NCBI RefSeq assembly: GCF_026341825.1
Contig: NZ_JAPENY010000001.1
Span: forward strand, 930,001 to 994,000
Length of the DNA stretch: 64,000 nucleotides
Direction of reading: 5' to 3'
Source: Streptomyces sp. NBC_00620
GTDB lineage: Bacteria; Actinomycetota; Actinomycetes; Streptomycetales; Streptomycetaceae
Part shown: positions 26,403 to 35,500 of the stretch, piece by piece
Numbering within the stretch: position 1 is the stretch's first letter
How the letters are laid out: every line of letters begins with the position of its first letter
Notes under the pieces: generated by a model
Told to the model about the DNA's origin: nothing
The model's input: the letters and a program-made list of their open reading frames with translations, nothing else
Databases searched by the model: none
Position numbers and translations under genes: made by a program

Positions 26403-27239
26403 CTAGCGCTTCTTGTTCGACTTGCGGCGGCGGACGATGTACTTGCTCGAAGCCTTCTTCGGCGAGCGAGTACGACCCTCCTTCTGACCCCACGGGGAGA
26501 CCGGGTGGCGACCACCGGAGGTCTTGCCCTCACCACCACCGTGCGGGTGGTCAACCGGGTTCATCGCCACACCGCGAACGGACGGGCGGACGCCCAGCCA
26601 GCGCTTGCGGCCGGCCTTGCCCCAGTTGATGTTGCTCTGCTCTGCGTTGCCGACCTCGCCGACCGTGGCGCGGCAGCGCTGGTCGACCAGACGGATCTCA
26701 CCGGAGGGCATGCGGAGGTGGGCCATGGTGCCCTCCTTCGCGAGCAGCTGCACCGAGGCGCCGGCGGAGCGGGCGAACTTGGCGCCGCCACCCGGACGGA
26801 GCTCGATCGCGTGGATCGTGGTACCGACCGGGATGTTGCGGAGCGCCAGGTTGTTGCCCGGCTTGATGTCGGCCCCAGGACCGTTCTCGACGCGGTCGCC
26901 CTGCGACAGGTTGCGGGGGGCGAGGATGTAACGCTTCTCGCCGTCCGCGTAGTGCAGCAGCGCGATGCGCGCGGTGCGGTTGGGGTCGTACTCGATGTGC
27001 GCGACCTTCGCCGGCACGCCGTCCTTGTCATGGCGACGGAAGTCGATGACGCGGTAGGCGCGCTTGTGTCCGCCACCCTGGTGGCGAACGGTCACACGAC
27101 CGGAATTGTTACGGCCGCCCTTGCTGTGCAGGGGGCGAACCAGCGACTTCTCCGGCGTGGACCGCGTGACCTCGACGAAGTCGGCGACGCTGGAGCCACG
27201 GCGGCCCGGCGTAGTCGGCTTGTACTTGCGGATTCCCAT
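26403..27239 (-). CDS. rplB: 50S ribosomal protein L2
   Basis: A 278-residue peptidyl-transferase-region protein: [21 protein letters not shown], the OB-fold and SH3 core, and the catalytic-centre loop [25 protein letters not shown] with its conserved His. Full length. Confidence 0.98.
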   Translation of the reverse strand: MGIRKYKPTTPGRRGSSVADFVEVTRSTPEKSLVRPLHSKGGRNNSGRVTVRHQGGGHKRAYRVIDFRRHDKDGVPAKVAHIEYDPNRTARIALLHYADGEKRYILAPRNLSQGDRVENGPGADIKPGNNLALRNIPVGTTIHAIELRPGGGAKFARSAGASVQLLAKEGTMAHLRMPSGEIRLVDQRCRATVGEVGNAEQSNINWGKAGRKRWLGVRPSVRGVAMNPVDHPHGGGEGKTSGGRHPVSPWGQKEGRTRSPKKASSKYIVRRRKSNKKR

Positions 27240-27278
27240 TTCTCAGTCCTCGTCCGATATTCGGACCAGGGCGCTCCG

Positions 27279-27695
27279 TTAGGAGGCCTGGCCGAAGATG
27301 TCGATACGGTCGCCCTCAGCGAGGGTCACGATCGCGCGCTTGGTGTCAGCACGCTTACCGAAACCGCTCTTGGTCCGCTTGCGCTTACCCTGACGGTTGA
27401 TCGTGTTGACGCCGGTGACCTTGACCGAGAAGACCGCCTGGACGGCCTGCTTGATCTGGGTCTTGTTGGCGCCCGGCGCGACGACGAAGGTGTACTTGCC
27501 CTCGTCGAGCAGCGCGTAGCTCTTCTCGGAGACGACCGGCTTGAGAAGGACGTCACGGTGGTCCGTGAAGCTCTTGCTCAGCGGCGTCTCGACGGTGTTC
27601 TTGCCCTCGGTCTCGTGGCGCTTCGCCTTGGCGATGCGCGCGACCTTCTTGGCCTTGGCGGCCTTCGAGGCAATGCTCGGGTGACGCGTAGCCAT
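27279..27695 (-). CDS. rplW: 50S ribosomal protein L23, N-extended
   Basis: A 138-residue L23, docking site for signal recognition particle and trigger factor. The core starts about residue 47 ([45 protein letters not shown]). The first 40 or so residues are an Ala/Lys-rich extension ([20 protein letters not shown]) as in other streptomycetes. Its ATG overlaps the rplD stop. Confidence 0.96.
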   Translation of the reverse strand: MATRHPSIASKAAKAKKVARIAKAKRHETEGKNTVETPLSKSFTDHRDVLLKPVVSEKSYALLDEGKYTFVVAPGANKTQIKQAVQAVFSVKVTGVNTINRQGKRKRTKSGFGKRADTKRAIVTLAEGDRIDIFGQAS

Positions 27696-28351
27696 CAGGC
27701 TTCGCTCCCTTCGGTGTCAGCGGCCTGGGGGCCAGACACGAAGGACTCGAAAGCGGCCTGGGTGAAGACCACGTCGTCCGAGACGAGAACGTCGTACGTG
27801 TTCAGCTGGCCCGGCTCCAGGATGTGGACCTGGGGCAGGTTGCGCGCGGAAAGCAGCGCGGCCTCGTTGGAGCGCTCGATGACCAGGAGCACGTTCTTGC
27901 GCTCCGAGATCTTGCCGAGGAAGCTCTTCGCGGCCTTGGTGGAGATGGTCTCGCCGTCGATCACGTCGGTGATGACGTGGATGCGAGCGTTGCGGGCCCG
28001 GTCGGTGAGGGCGTGGCGCAGGGCCGCGGCCTTCATCTTCTTCGGGGTCCGCTGCGAGTAGTCACGCGGCGTGGGGCCGTGGACGACGCCACCGCCGGCG
28101 AACTGCGGGGCGCGGGTCGAACCCTGACGGGCGCGGCCGGTGCCCTTCTGGCGGTAAGGCTTGCGGCCACCACCGCGGACCTCGCCACGACGCTTGACCT
28201 TGTGCGTGCCCTGACGGGCAGCGGCCAGCTGTGCGACGACGACCTGGTGGAGCAGCGGGATGCTGATCTTCTCTACATCGAAGATCTCGGCCGGGAGCTC
28301 AACAGTCCCAGCGGTGTCGCCGGAGGGCGACTGAATGTCAATGGTGGTCAT
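27695..28351 (-). CDS. rplD: 50S ribosomal protein L4
   Basis: A 218-residue exit-tunnel protein with the loop [30 protein letters not shown]. In E. coli L4 also represses the S10 operon through its leader; here the rpsJ leader is long enough to be regulated but any L4 site is not demonstrated. It is five bases after rplC. Confidence 0.97.
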   Translation of the reverse strand: MTTIDIQSPSGDTAGTVELPAEIFDVEKISIPLLHQVVVAQLAAARQGTHKVKRRGEVRGGGRKPYRQKGTGRARQGSTRAPQFAGGGVVHGPTPRDYSQRTPKKMKAAALRHALTDRARNARIHVITDVIDGETISTKAAKSFLGKISERKNVLLVIERSNEAALLSARNLPQVHILEPGQLNTYDVLVSDDVVFTQAAFESFVSGPQAADTEGSEA

Positions 28352-28356
28352 GTTCC

Positions 28357-29001
28357 TCAGACCCCCTTCGCCGCGGTACGGACCAGGACGAGGCCGCCGT
28401 TCGGACCGGGGATGGCTCCCTTGATGAGGAGCAGTCCCTTCTCCGCGTCAACAGCGTGAACGGTCAGGTTCTGTGTGGTGACCCGCTCGTTGCCCATACG
28501 GCCCGCCATACGCATGCCCTTGAACACACGGCCGGGGGTGGCACAGCCACCGATGGAACCGGGCGAGCGGTGCTTGCGCTGGACACCGTGTCCGGCGCCG
28601 AGGCCACGGAAGTTGTGGCGCTTCATGACACCGGCGAAGCCCTTGCCCTTGCTCTTGCCGGTCACGTCCACCTTGACGCCGGCCTCGAAGGTCTCGGCGG
28701 TGATCTCCTGGCCAAGGGTGTACTCGCTGGCGTCAGCGGTACGGATCTCGACGAGGTGGCGGCGGGGGGTGACGTCGGCCTTGGCGAAGTGACCCTTGAG
28801 GGGCTTGTTCACCTTGCGAGGGTCGATCTCGCCGAAGGCGATCTGGACCGACTCGTAGCCGTCGGAGTCATTCGTACGGACCTGGGTCACGACGTTCGGG
28901 CCGGCCTTGACGACGGTGACGGGAACAACACGGTTGTTCTCGTCCCACACCTGCGTCATGCCGAGCTTCTCGCCCAGGATGCCCTTGATCTGCTTAGCCA
29001 T
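28357..29001 (-). CDS. rplC: 50S ribosomal protein L3
   Basis: A 214-residue L3: [34 protein letters not shown], and the centre-directed loop [57 protein letters not shown]. No unusual residue seen in the pleuromutilin-contact region. It is 17 bases after rpsJ. Confidence 0.97.
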   Translation of the reverse strand: MAKQIKGILGEKLGMTQVWDENNRVVPVTVVKAGPNVVTQVRTNDSDGYESVQIAFGEIDPRKVNKPLKGHFAKADVTPRRHLVEIRTADASEYTLGQEITAETFEAGVKVDVTGKSKGKGFAGVMKRHNFRGLGAGHGVQRKHRSPGSIGGCATPGRVFKGMRMAGRMGNERVTTQNLTVHAVDAEKGLLLIKGAIPGPNGGLVLVRTAAKGV

Positions 29002-29018
29002 TCTCAGATCACCGATCC

Positions 29019-29327
29019 CTAGAGCTTGATCTCGATGTCGACACCGGCCGGGAGGTCGAGTCGCATCAGGGAGTCAACGGTCTTGGGGGTCGGGTCGAGA
29101 ATGTCGATCAGGCGCTTGTGCGTGCGCATCTCGAAGTGCTCGCGCGAGTCCTTGTACTTGTGCGGCGACTTGATGACGCAGTACACGTTCTTCTCAGTGG
29201 GCAGCGGCACCGGGCCCGCGACCGACGCACCAGTACGCGTCACCGTCTCGACGATCTTCTTCGCCGAGGAATCGATGACCTCGTGGTCGTAGGCCTTGAG
29301 CCGGATGCGGATCTTCTGTCCCGCCAT
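29019..29327 (-). CDS. rpsJ: 30S ribosomal protein S10 (NusE)
   Basis: A 102-residue protein that is part of the 30S head and, as NusE, links NusG to the ribosome ([65 protein letters not shown]). First gene of the S10 unit. Its leader of nearly 400 bases carries the element shared with rpsL. Confidence 0.98.
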   Translation of the reverse strand: MAGQKIRIRLKAYDHEVIDSSAKKIVETVTRTGASVAGPVPLPTEKNVYCVIKSPHKYKDSREHFEMRTHKRLIDILDPTPKTVDSLMRLDLPAGVDIEIKL

Positions 29328-29391
29328 GGCTACTCAGTAGTCCTTTGTCTAGTGAAACGCTCTGGAACCCGGGGGTTCGCGTCCCCGTCCT

Positions 29392-29416
29392 CCGACCCAC
29401 GCGGTCGGGTGTGTCG
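29392..29416 (-). promoter_or_regulatory. Leader element shared by rpsJ and rpsL (copy 1)
   Basis: A 25-base sequence, identical to 43073-43097, beginning CCGACCCACGCGGTCGG on the plus strand. On the transcribed minus strand it is CGACACAC followed by a hairpin (CCGACC-GCGTG-GGTCGG). It lies 65 bases before the rpsJ start, downstream of the promoter candidate, so it is in the mRNA leader. The rest of 29328-29774 holds no gene. Confidence 0.7.
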
Positions 29417-29713
29417 CGCTCCTGCCGCACAGATATCCGTTACGGATTTTCCCTGCGAGGGACGCGGCCCGCCCGAAAGCAACCGCTGGACCGGGGGCTG
29501 GAACACCCACCGGGCGCCTGGTCTGCACCCCGCTGACACTTCCCGAAAGATTCCCGTACGTCCGCCTCAGCGCTGCCTTACGGCAGTTGAAGCGACGAGT
29601 ACTGTGGGACTCGCTTCCGGTCCTCCCGACGGGAGACGCGCAGCATCGGCACTCGACCGAGCAACTCCGACAGTCTGCCATACGGGGCATGGGCCTGGCC
29701 AATCGAGCCGAGG

Positions 29714-29741
29714 ATCGTACCCCGAAGGTGACGCAGGTCAA
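29714..29741 (-). promoter_or_regulatory. Candidate S10-operon promoter
   Basis: On the minus strand TTGACC (29736-29741) and TACGAT (29714-29719) are separated by 16 bases. This is about 387 bases before rpsJ, giving a long leader, and lies just beyond the end of the acyltransferase gene. Confidence 0.55.
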
Positions 29742-29774
29742 ACACAGGCTCGGTCCATCGGGCCCTGTTCCTGA

Positions 29775-31022
29775 TCAAGCCGTGTTTCCGGCGTTGCGCA
29801 GCCGGGCGAAGGAGGTGTCGAGCCCCTTCTTCAGCAGCCGCGCCACGGGACGCTCCACGAAGCGGTGGACCAGGTAGCTCAGGACCAGGAAGCCGGCGAT
29901 CACGGCGACGACCAGCAGCCGGGGGTCCATGGTGTCGTGCAGGCGGTTGATCAGCGCCGTACCGGCCGCGTAGTGCATCAGATAAAGCGGGTACGTCATC
30001 GTGCCGGCGGTGACGAGCCACTTCCAGCGGATCCGGTCGGTCATGCCGAGCGCGATACCGACCATGACCAGCAGGAACACCGTGAAGATCAGCACGGCAC
30101 CGCGCCAGCTGGAGACGTGCTCGACCGAGTCGATCCGGTGCCCCAGCTCCAGCTGACCCATCAGCCACGACATGGCGAGGATGCCCCACAGCAGCAGGTC
30201 CTGGCCGAAGCGGTGCATGAGGTAGAGGGCGAGCCCCGCGATGAAGTACCAGGCACCCTCGGGGTTGGCGACGAGCACCAGCAGGGGGAACTTGGACACC
30301 GGGGCGAGCATCGCCGCGGCACCCCACACGCAGCAGAAGATCACGACCCTGCGGTACGTCAGGCCGGCGGCGACGACGATCATGAAGAGCAGGTAGAAGC
30401 GCAGTTCCGCCCAGAGGGTCCAGTAGACGCCGTCGGCGTTGGCCACACCCGAACCGGACTGCAGCATCGTGAAGTTGAGCAGGATCTCCCGCAGCCGCAG
30501 TCGCTCCCACACCCCGGGTACGGCCACCAGGACGGCCGTGGTGAAGGCGATGGCGAACCAGTACGCCGGGTAGAGCCGGATCACCCGCGAGACGAAGAAC
30601 TGCCGCGGGGTGCGCCCCCAGCACGACATGCAGATCACGAACCCGCTGATCACGAAGAAGATCTCGACGCCGATCCAGCCGTATGTGGCGACGCGGAACA
30701 CGTTGGGCATGATGTCGGACACCGGACGGTCCCAGATGATGTTGCCCGGCTGGTTGCTCCGGTTCGTGCCGGCGAAGTGGTGCACGGCCACCATCAGCGC
30801 GGCGGCTATCCGGATGCCGTCGATGGCGTACAGCCGGCTGCCCGCCCGCTGCGCGCGAGCGGTGGCGGGCTTCCCCTCCCGGACGGGCGCGGGCGGCTGC
30901 ACGAGCCGCTCGGCCGCGGCGACACCGGTGCGCCAGTCCGACTCGGCGAGCGGGGGAAGCGGCTGTTTCAACCCACCCGCGCCCCGCACGGGTATCGCCG
31001 ATTCGCCTGCCGCGCCGCGCAT
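29775..31022 (-). CDS. Acyltransferase-3 family membrane protein
   Basis: A 415-residue protein without the SGNH domain of the other acyltransferase in the window. A Pro-rich cytosolic N-terminus of about 60 residues precedes the family core: SRLYAIDGIRIAAALMVAVHHFAG (with the conserved His), GWIGVEIFFVISGFVI, RVIRLYPAYWFAIAF, TLWAELRFYLLF, and a final YPLYLMHYAAG. About ten transmembrane helices. Such enzymes acylate exported sugars, antibiotics or lipids; the substrate is unknown. The ATG at 31022 follows a GGTGGG site. Confidence 0.85.
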   Translation of the reverse strand: MRGAAGESAIPVRGAGGLKQPLPPLAESDWRTGVAAAERLVQPPAPVREGKPATARAQRAGSRLYAIDGIRIAAALMVAVHHFAGTNRSNQPGNIIWDRPVSDIMPNVFRVATYGWIGVEIFFVISGFVICMSCWGRTPRQFFVSRVIRLYPAYWFAIAFTTAVLVAVPGVWERLRLREILLNFTMLQSGSGVANADGVYWTLWAELRFYLLFMIVVAAGLTYRRVVIFCCVWGAAAMLAPVSKFPLLVLVANPEGAWYFIAGLALYLMHRFGQDLLLWGILAMSWLMGQLELGHRIDSVEHVSSWRGAVLIFTVFLLVMVGIALGMTDRIRWKWLVTAGTMTYPLYLMHYAAGTALINRLHDTMDPRLLVVAVIAGFLVLSYLVHRFVERPVARLLKKGLDTSFARLRNAGNTA

Positions 31023-31235
31023 GAGCACCCACCCGCCATCACAAGGGAATCCGGAGCCGAACAGCCACCGGAACAGCTCAGGCTACGACCGTCACAACCA
31101 CCCCACAGCGACCAGACAAGAACATTACTCACGCGCGAGACCCGCAGTTGCCGAAACCGCCACCGAGACGCCGCACGGCGTTCCCCGATGCTTCACCTGG
31201 CGAAGGCGGAAGCTTCAACTCCGGGAGGCGGGCGC

Positions 31236-31619
31236 CTACTCGGGCCGGAGAGTCCAGACGGGTGAGCCCTGGGGCGGCAGCGGGCGGACCCGCAGCCGCG
31301 TGAAGTCGATGGCCGCGTCCGCGTGTACGTCTCCCGTCGGAAGCCGATCCCTTTCGTCGGGGTAGTAGTACGCGCCATGGGCCCAGAATTCCGGGCCCTC
31401 GTGACACATGAGGTCGGGGTAGGGCTCGATGTCCAGGCCCTGATACCTCTCATTGATCCTGGCCACCGCCTCGGCACGGGAAATCCCGAATCGCCCCACC
31501 ATTTCGCTCGCCATCTCGCGAAAGTATCCGAGCATCCCTTCATCGAGACGCAGCAGGAACTCCGCGGTTCCCTCGTCACGGCCCGGCTTGGGCGGCCAGG
31601 CCCAATCCCCGTCACCCAC
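31236..31619 (-). CDS. Hypothetical protein downstream of the RHS toxin gene
   Basis: A 127-residue soluble acidic protein from a GTG at 31619, chosen for the AGGAGGA site eight bases upstream. It has a helical first half (TAEFLLRLDEGMLGYFREMASEMVGRFGISRAEAVARINE) and a Tyr-rich second half (YPDLMCHEGPEFWAHGAYYYPDERDRLP). I recognise no family. As the fourth small gene after a polymorphic toxin it could be an immunity protein or a relic of an older toxin-immunity pair; that is context only. Confidence 0.6.
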   Translation of the reverse strand: MGDGDWAWPPKPGRDEGTAEFLLRLDEGMLGYFREMASEMVGRFGISRAEAVARINERYQGLDIEPYPDLMCHEGPEFWAHGAYYYPDERDRLPTGDVHADAAIDFTRLRVRPLPPQGSPVWTLRPE

Positions 31620-31653
31620 GCCGGATTCCTCCTGTCCCGTGCTGATGGCCGGC

Positions 31654-31785
31654 TCAGTCCCAGGGCAGGCACACCGGCTTGCGTTTCCACCACTCCCCGA
31701 GCGCGACCTCGGGCTTCTCCTTCGCGGTGCTCCTCCGCCCCCAAATCCAGAGGGCACCGGCCGCGTACGAAACCCACCCGCTCAC
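31654..31785 (-). CDS. 43-residue small protein, translationally coupled
   Basis: A very short gene: the GTG at 31785 overlaps the stop of the preceding gene as GTGA, and the product (MSGWVSYAAGALWIWGRRST, then AKEKPEVALGEWWKRKPVCLPWD) has a short hydrophobic N-terminal helix and a Trp-rich basic tail. The overlap and position inside the small operon support it; length and lack of a known family keep confidence moderate. Confidence 0.45.
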   Translation of the reverse strand: MSGWVSYAAGALWIWGRRSTAKEKPEVALGEWWKRKPVCLPWD

Positions 31786-32255
31786 GGGCGGCGTCCGCGC
31801 AGGGCCCGCCAGGCATCGCCCACGGCATCCTCTGACCGCGTCCACCAGTACTCCAGTTTGTCCAGCACGGTGATACGCACCATCTGCCACTTGAACCACG
31901 GCGGCAGCTGCCGGAACGGCACAAAGGTCAGGGTGTCTCTGATGGCGTCGTCGGCGGTGCCAACGGGGCCCTCGGCGCGCAGCGCGGCGTACAGCTCTGG
32001 TGTCAACTCGCCGTTGAGCCGGGCCGCGGTGAACGCCGCGGTGAACGCGAACCCGCGTTGAGCGATGTCCGGCAGCCGCATCGCCCGGACAATCCGAGGC
32101 GACGCCTCCTCCAGCGAACAGTTGAAGGCCAGCCCGATCACCGCCGTCCCAAGATGTCCCGCGCCGCGCTCGAATGCCGCGTCCACCTCGGCGGGGTCGT
32201 CGACACCCAGCAGACCCTCGCCACTTTCCCAGTCGTGCGGGGACGTCCGGCCCAT
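31782..32255 (-). CDS. Hypothetical protein in the RHS-associated operon
   Basis: A 157-residue mostly helical soluble protein. It begins MGRTSPHDWESGEGLLGVDDPAEVDAAFERGAGHLGTAVIGLAFNCSLEEASPRI and contains RLNGELTPELYAALRAEG, reminiscent of HEAT-like immunity proteins, but I cannot name a family. The ATG at 32255 has a GGGAG site; a GTG at 32264 overlapping the previous stop is an alternative. Likely immunity or accessory function by context. Confidence 0.55.
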   Translation of the reverse strand: MGRTSPHDWESGEGLLGVDDPAEVDAAFERGAGHLGTAVIGLAFNCSLEEASPRIVRAMRLPDIAQRGFAFTAAFTAARLNGELTPELYAALRAEGPVGTADDAIRDTLTFVPFRQLPPWFKWQMVRITVLDKLEYWWTRSEDAVGDAWRALRGRRP

Positions 32256-32260
32256 GGGAA

Positions 32261-32557
32261 TCACGACTCCCAATACGGACGGCCGACGCGGATCCGGATC
32301 TGCCGGTCGCGGTCGACGTGCACCGCGACGACTCCCTCGACGACGTCCCCGACCTCAGGCATCGGGACGGGCGGAGCATCGGGGTCGTTGATGGTGCCGT
32401 CCGGGTTGTACGACAGGAGGTCGATGAAGCCGTGAACTTCGGGAGCGTCCTCGAGTTCCAGGAAGACCCCGAAGTCGAACCGGTCCTTCACCCTTCCCCG
32501 AGCGGTGGACCCCACGGGGTACCTATGCTTGGCCTCTTCCCAGGATTCTTCCGTCAT
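32261..32557 (-). CDS. S1/OB-fold-like small protein next to the RHS toxin, candidate immunity protein
   Basis: A 98-residue protein resembling a single S1 RNA-binding domain: YPVGSTARGRVKDRFDFGVFLELED (S1 strands 1-3 with the G-x-F-V/L pattern), EVHGFIDLLSYNPDG, PEVGDVVEGVVAVHVDRDRQIRIRVG. Its ATG overlaps the RHS stop as TAATG, the tightest possible coupling to the toxin. In polymorphic toxin loci the gene immediately after the toxin is usually its immunity gene, so this is the first candidate; the S1-like fold would suit a nucleic-acid- or translation-directed toxin. Function is inferred. Confidence 0.6.
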   Translation of the reverse strand: MTEESWEEAKHRYPVGSTARGRVKDRFDFGVFLELEDAPEVHGFIDLLSYNPDGTINDPDAPPVPMPEVGDVVEGVVAVHVDRDRQIRIRVGRPYWES

Positions 32558-35500
32558 TACTTGTGCCGCACTCTCGGATATTGATTCAAATCTTCGACAA
32601 TGTTGTTCGGAATTTCCAGCTCCTTATCGGGGCCTCCTTCATAGTCTCGCTCGTACTTTTGATATTTCGCAGCGTACTCCGATTTCGGAATTTTGATTTC
32701 AACGACGCCTTCACCGTAGGCCTTGGCGTATTTATCGGCCACGGAGCGCTCTTTCGCGAAGTAGACCCGCCCGTTGGGGTATATGTAATCAGGACCGTTC
32801 GGATCCCCGGGGAAGTCGTCTGCACGATATCCATGCAGCTCCTGGGCCTCCCCCTGGTTTCTCCCCGGCGCTTTGAAGATGGACTGTGTGCACTCGTCCG
32901 GCGCGAGCCCCAGGTGGTCGGTCCAGGTGTGGGGGTTCGGAACGTAGGTGCTGGGGTTGGGGGCAGGGGCGAGGCCGAGGGGATCCGCGGTGAGATAGCG
33001 GCCGGTCTCGGGGTCGTAGTGTCGGAAGTAGTTGTAGTGGAGGCCTGATTCCGGGTCGAAGTACTGTCCGGGAAACCGCAGCGGCGTGTACGTCCTGCTG
33101 TCGGCCGTCCATGCAGTGGTTCCCCAGAGGGCGCTGCGGGCGCGCCAGGCGATGTCCCCGGTTTCGTCGACGAGTTCGGTAGGGGTACCGACGAGATCGG
33201 TGACGATCGAGAAGAAGCGGGAGTCGATCTCGTCCTGGGACGCGTCAACGGCGGATACCCGTTCGGTCTGCGCGACGGGGTGCAGGCCCTGGTGATCCCA
33301 GGTGACGGTGACCGGGTTGGGCAGTTCCTCCGCCACGGTGGTCTGTTCACAGAGGGTCGTGCCGTCCCAGGCAAATACGGTCTGCTCCCTGACGGTCTCG
33401 CCGTCGGGGGCAAGACGTTGCTTGGCACTACGGCGCCCCAGGGGGTCGTACAGGTAACGCCACTGAGTGCCGTCCGGCGTGATGACGCTCGTCAGACGGT
33501 CCTCGGCGTCCCAGATGTACCGCCAGGTGTCCGGCTTGCGGGAAAGACGTGTCTTCTGGCGAAGGGTGACGCGGCCGAGGCCATCGTGCTCGTAACGGAA
33601 TTGCCCGGCGCGGGTGAGGTCTGTGCCCGCGTACGTGCGCGGCCCGGTGCTCTCATGACCCGGGTGGCTACTTGGCCAGTCGGCGTGCGTCTGGTTCCCT
33701 GCCGCGTCGTAGGCGTAGGTCTCGGTCCACGTGCGGGCGTGGACCGCGGTGACCCGGCCGACCGCGTCCAGGTCGAAGTGGCGGGCACCGGAGAACTGCT
33801 CGTCGACGCCGATGACGTTGCCATCGGCGCGGTAGGTGTAGGCACGCTGCTGGACCGATTCACCATCTGCCCTGATCACCGACTGAGCGGTACGGCGGCC
33901 CAGTTCGTCGAAAGTGTGGGCCAGGGTGACGTTCGCACCGAAGTGGCGGGCGACCTCCCGGCCCGACGGGGTGCGCTCGAAGTCGATCACCCGACCGGCG
34001 GTGACGAGCCGCGCCAGATTGCCCACGGCGTCGTGGGTCCTCACGCTGGTCGCCCCAGCGGGGGTGGTACGGCGGGTGCGACGCCCCCTCTCGTCGTACC
34101 CGAAGGTGAGGATGCGCCCGTCGACGGTCTCGGACAGCAGCCGGCCGAGGCGATCACGTTCGATCGTGAGCGAGGAGTCCGGCCCGGTGGCCCGGGTGAG
34201 TCGGCCGGCCAGGTCGTGGGCGAAGGTGGTGACCGCCCCGGCAACGTCCTTGCGGACGATCCGGCCGAGCACGTCGTGGTCGAACGAAACGGCCTCGCCA
34301 AGGGCATTGGTGCGTGACGTGAGCCGTCCCGCGGCATCGTGCGTGTAGGTGACCGCGCGGCCGTCGAAGTCCGTCTCCGACACCAACCGCCCACCAGCGT
34401 CGTAGTCGTAACTCCAGGCCAGCCCCAGCGGGTTGGTGACCCGGGTAACGCGCAGCGACGCGTCGTAAGCAAACTCGTAGCGGGCGCCGTCGGGGCCGGT
34501 ACGGGCCTCCAACAGATCGAAGTGGGTGTACTCGAAGCGAGAGATCTGACCGAGTTGGTCAGTGTGGCTGGTGCAGTTGCCCTCGCCGTCGTACGTCCAA
34601 GTCTCGCTCTCGCCGTGAGGCGTCGTACGGCGCACCAGCCGGTCCTCCGTCGACCAGGCGGAGTGCGTGGAGTGTCCTGCCGCATTCGTGAAGGTGACAG
34701 GCCGGCCCAGAGCGTCACGTTGCCAGGAGAGGACGCCTTCCAGAGGGTCCGTGGTCCGGATGGGCAGACCTGCCGCGTCACAGCGCACCGTGGTGGTGTG
34801 CCCCAGCGCGTCGGTGATGGCCACAGGGTGGCCCGCCGCCGTATAGGTGCTGCGCTCGGTCTCCCCGGCCGGATTGGTGATGGCGGTGCAGTTGCCTCGT
34901 GCGTCGTAGGTGTACGTCCAGGAGGTGCCGTCCGGCAGTTCGATGGCTGTGGCGAGGTTGAGGTGGTTGTACGTGACGCGTACGACGCTGCCGTCCGGCC
35001 GGACCATCTCGGCGGGCTGGCCCAGCTCGTTGTTGACGACATTCGTGGTGTGCCCGAGCTGATCCGTCGAGGATATGAGGTGGTGCCCGCTGTCGTACGC
35101 AGTGCGGACCATGCCGCCCAACGGGTCGATCTCAGCGACAACCAGACAGTTTTCGTCGACGACGTAGCGAGAAGTGGCCCCTTCGGCCGAGGTGACCTCC
35201 GTGATGCGGCAACCGGGCCACGCGGGATCGGCGACGTCGTAGGAGAAGGTGTTCGTCACATCCCCCGCCTCACCGCCCTGAGCGATGCAGCGGTCCTGGT
35301 CGTCATAAGTGTAGTCGTAACGGCTCCCGTTGGTGTCCCGCCACGACGAGACGCGCAGTCGCTCGTCGTAGGTGAACTCCATCGGCGTGCCCGACGAGTT
35401 GACGACGGAGGTGAGGTTGCCGTCTGTGTAGTCGTAGCGCTTGATCGTGAGATCCGAGCCGTCCTCACCGCCACCCGCCAGGCCCAGAGCGGTGACCCGG

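Noticed and set aside
31786..32379. Long minus-strand frame overlapping the 157-aa and S1-like genes
   Set aside because: Arg/Gly-rich composition without a start signal; only its last 43 codons (31654-31785) are supported by a coupled start.
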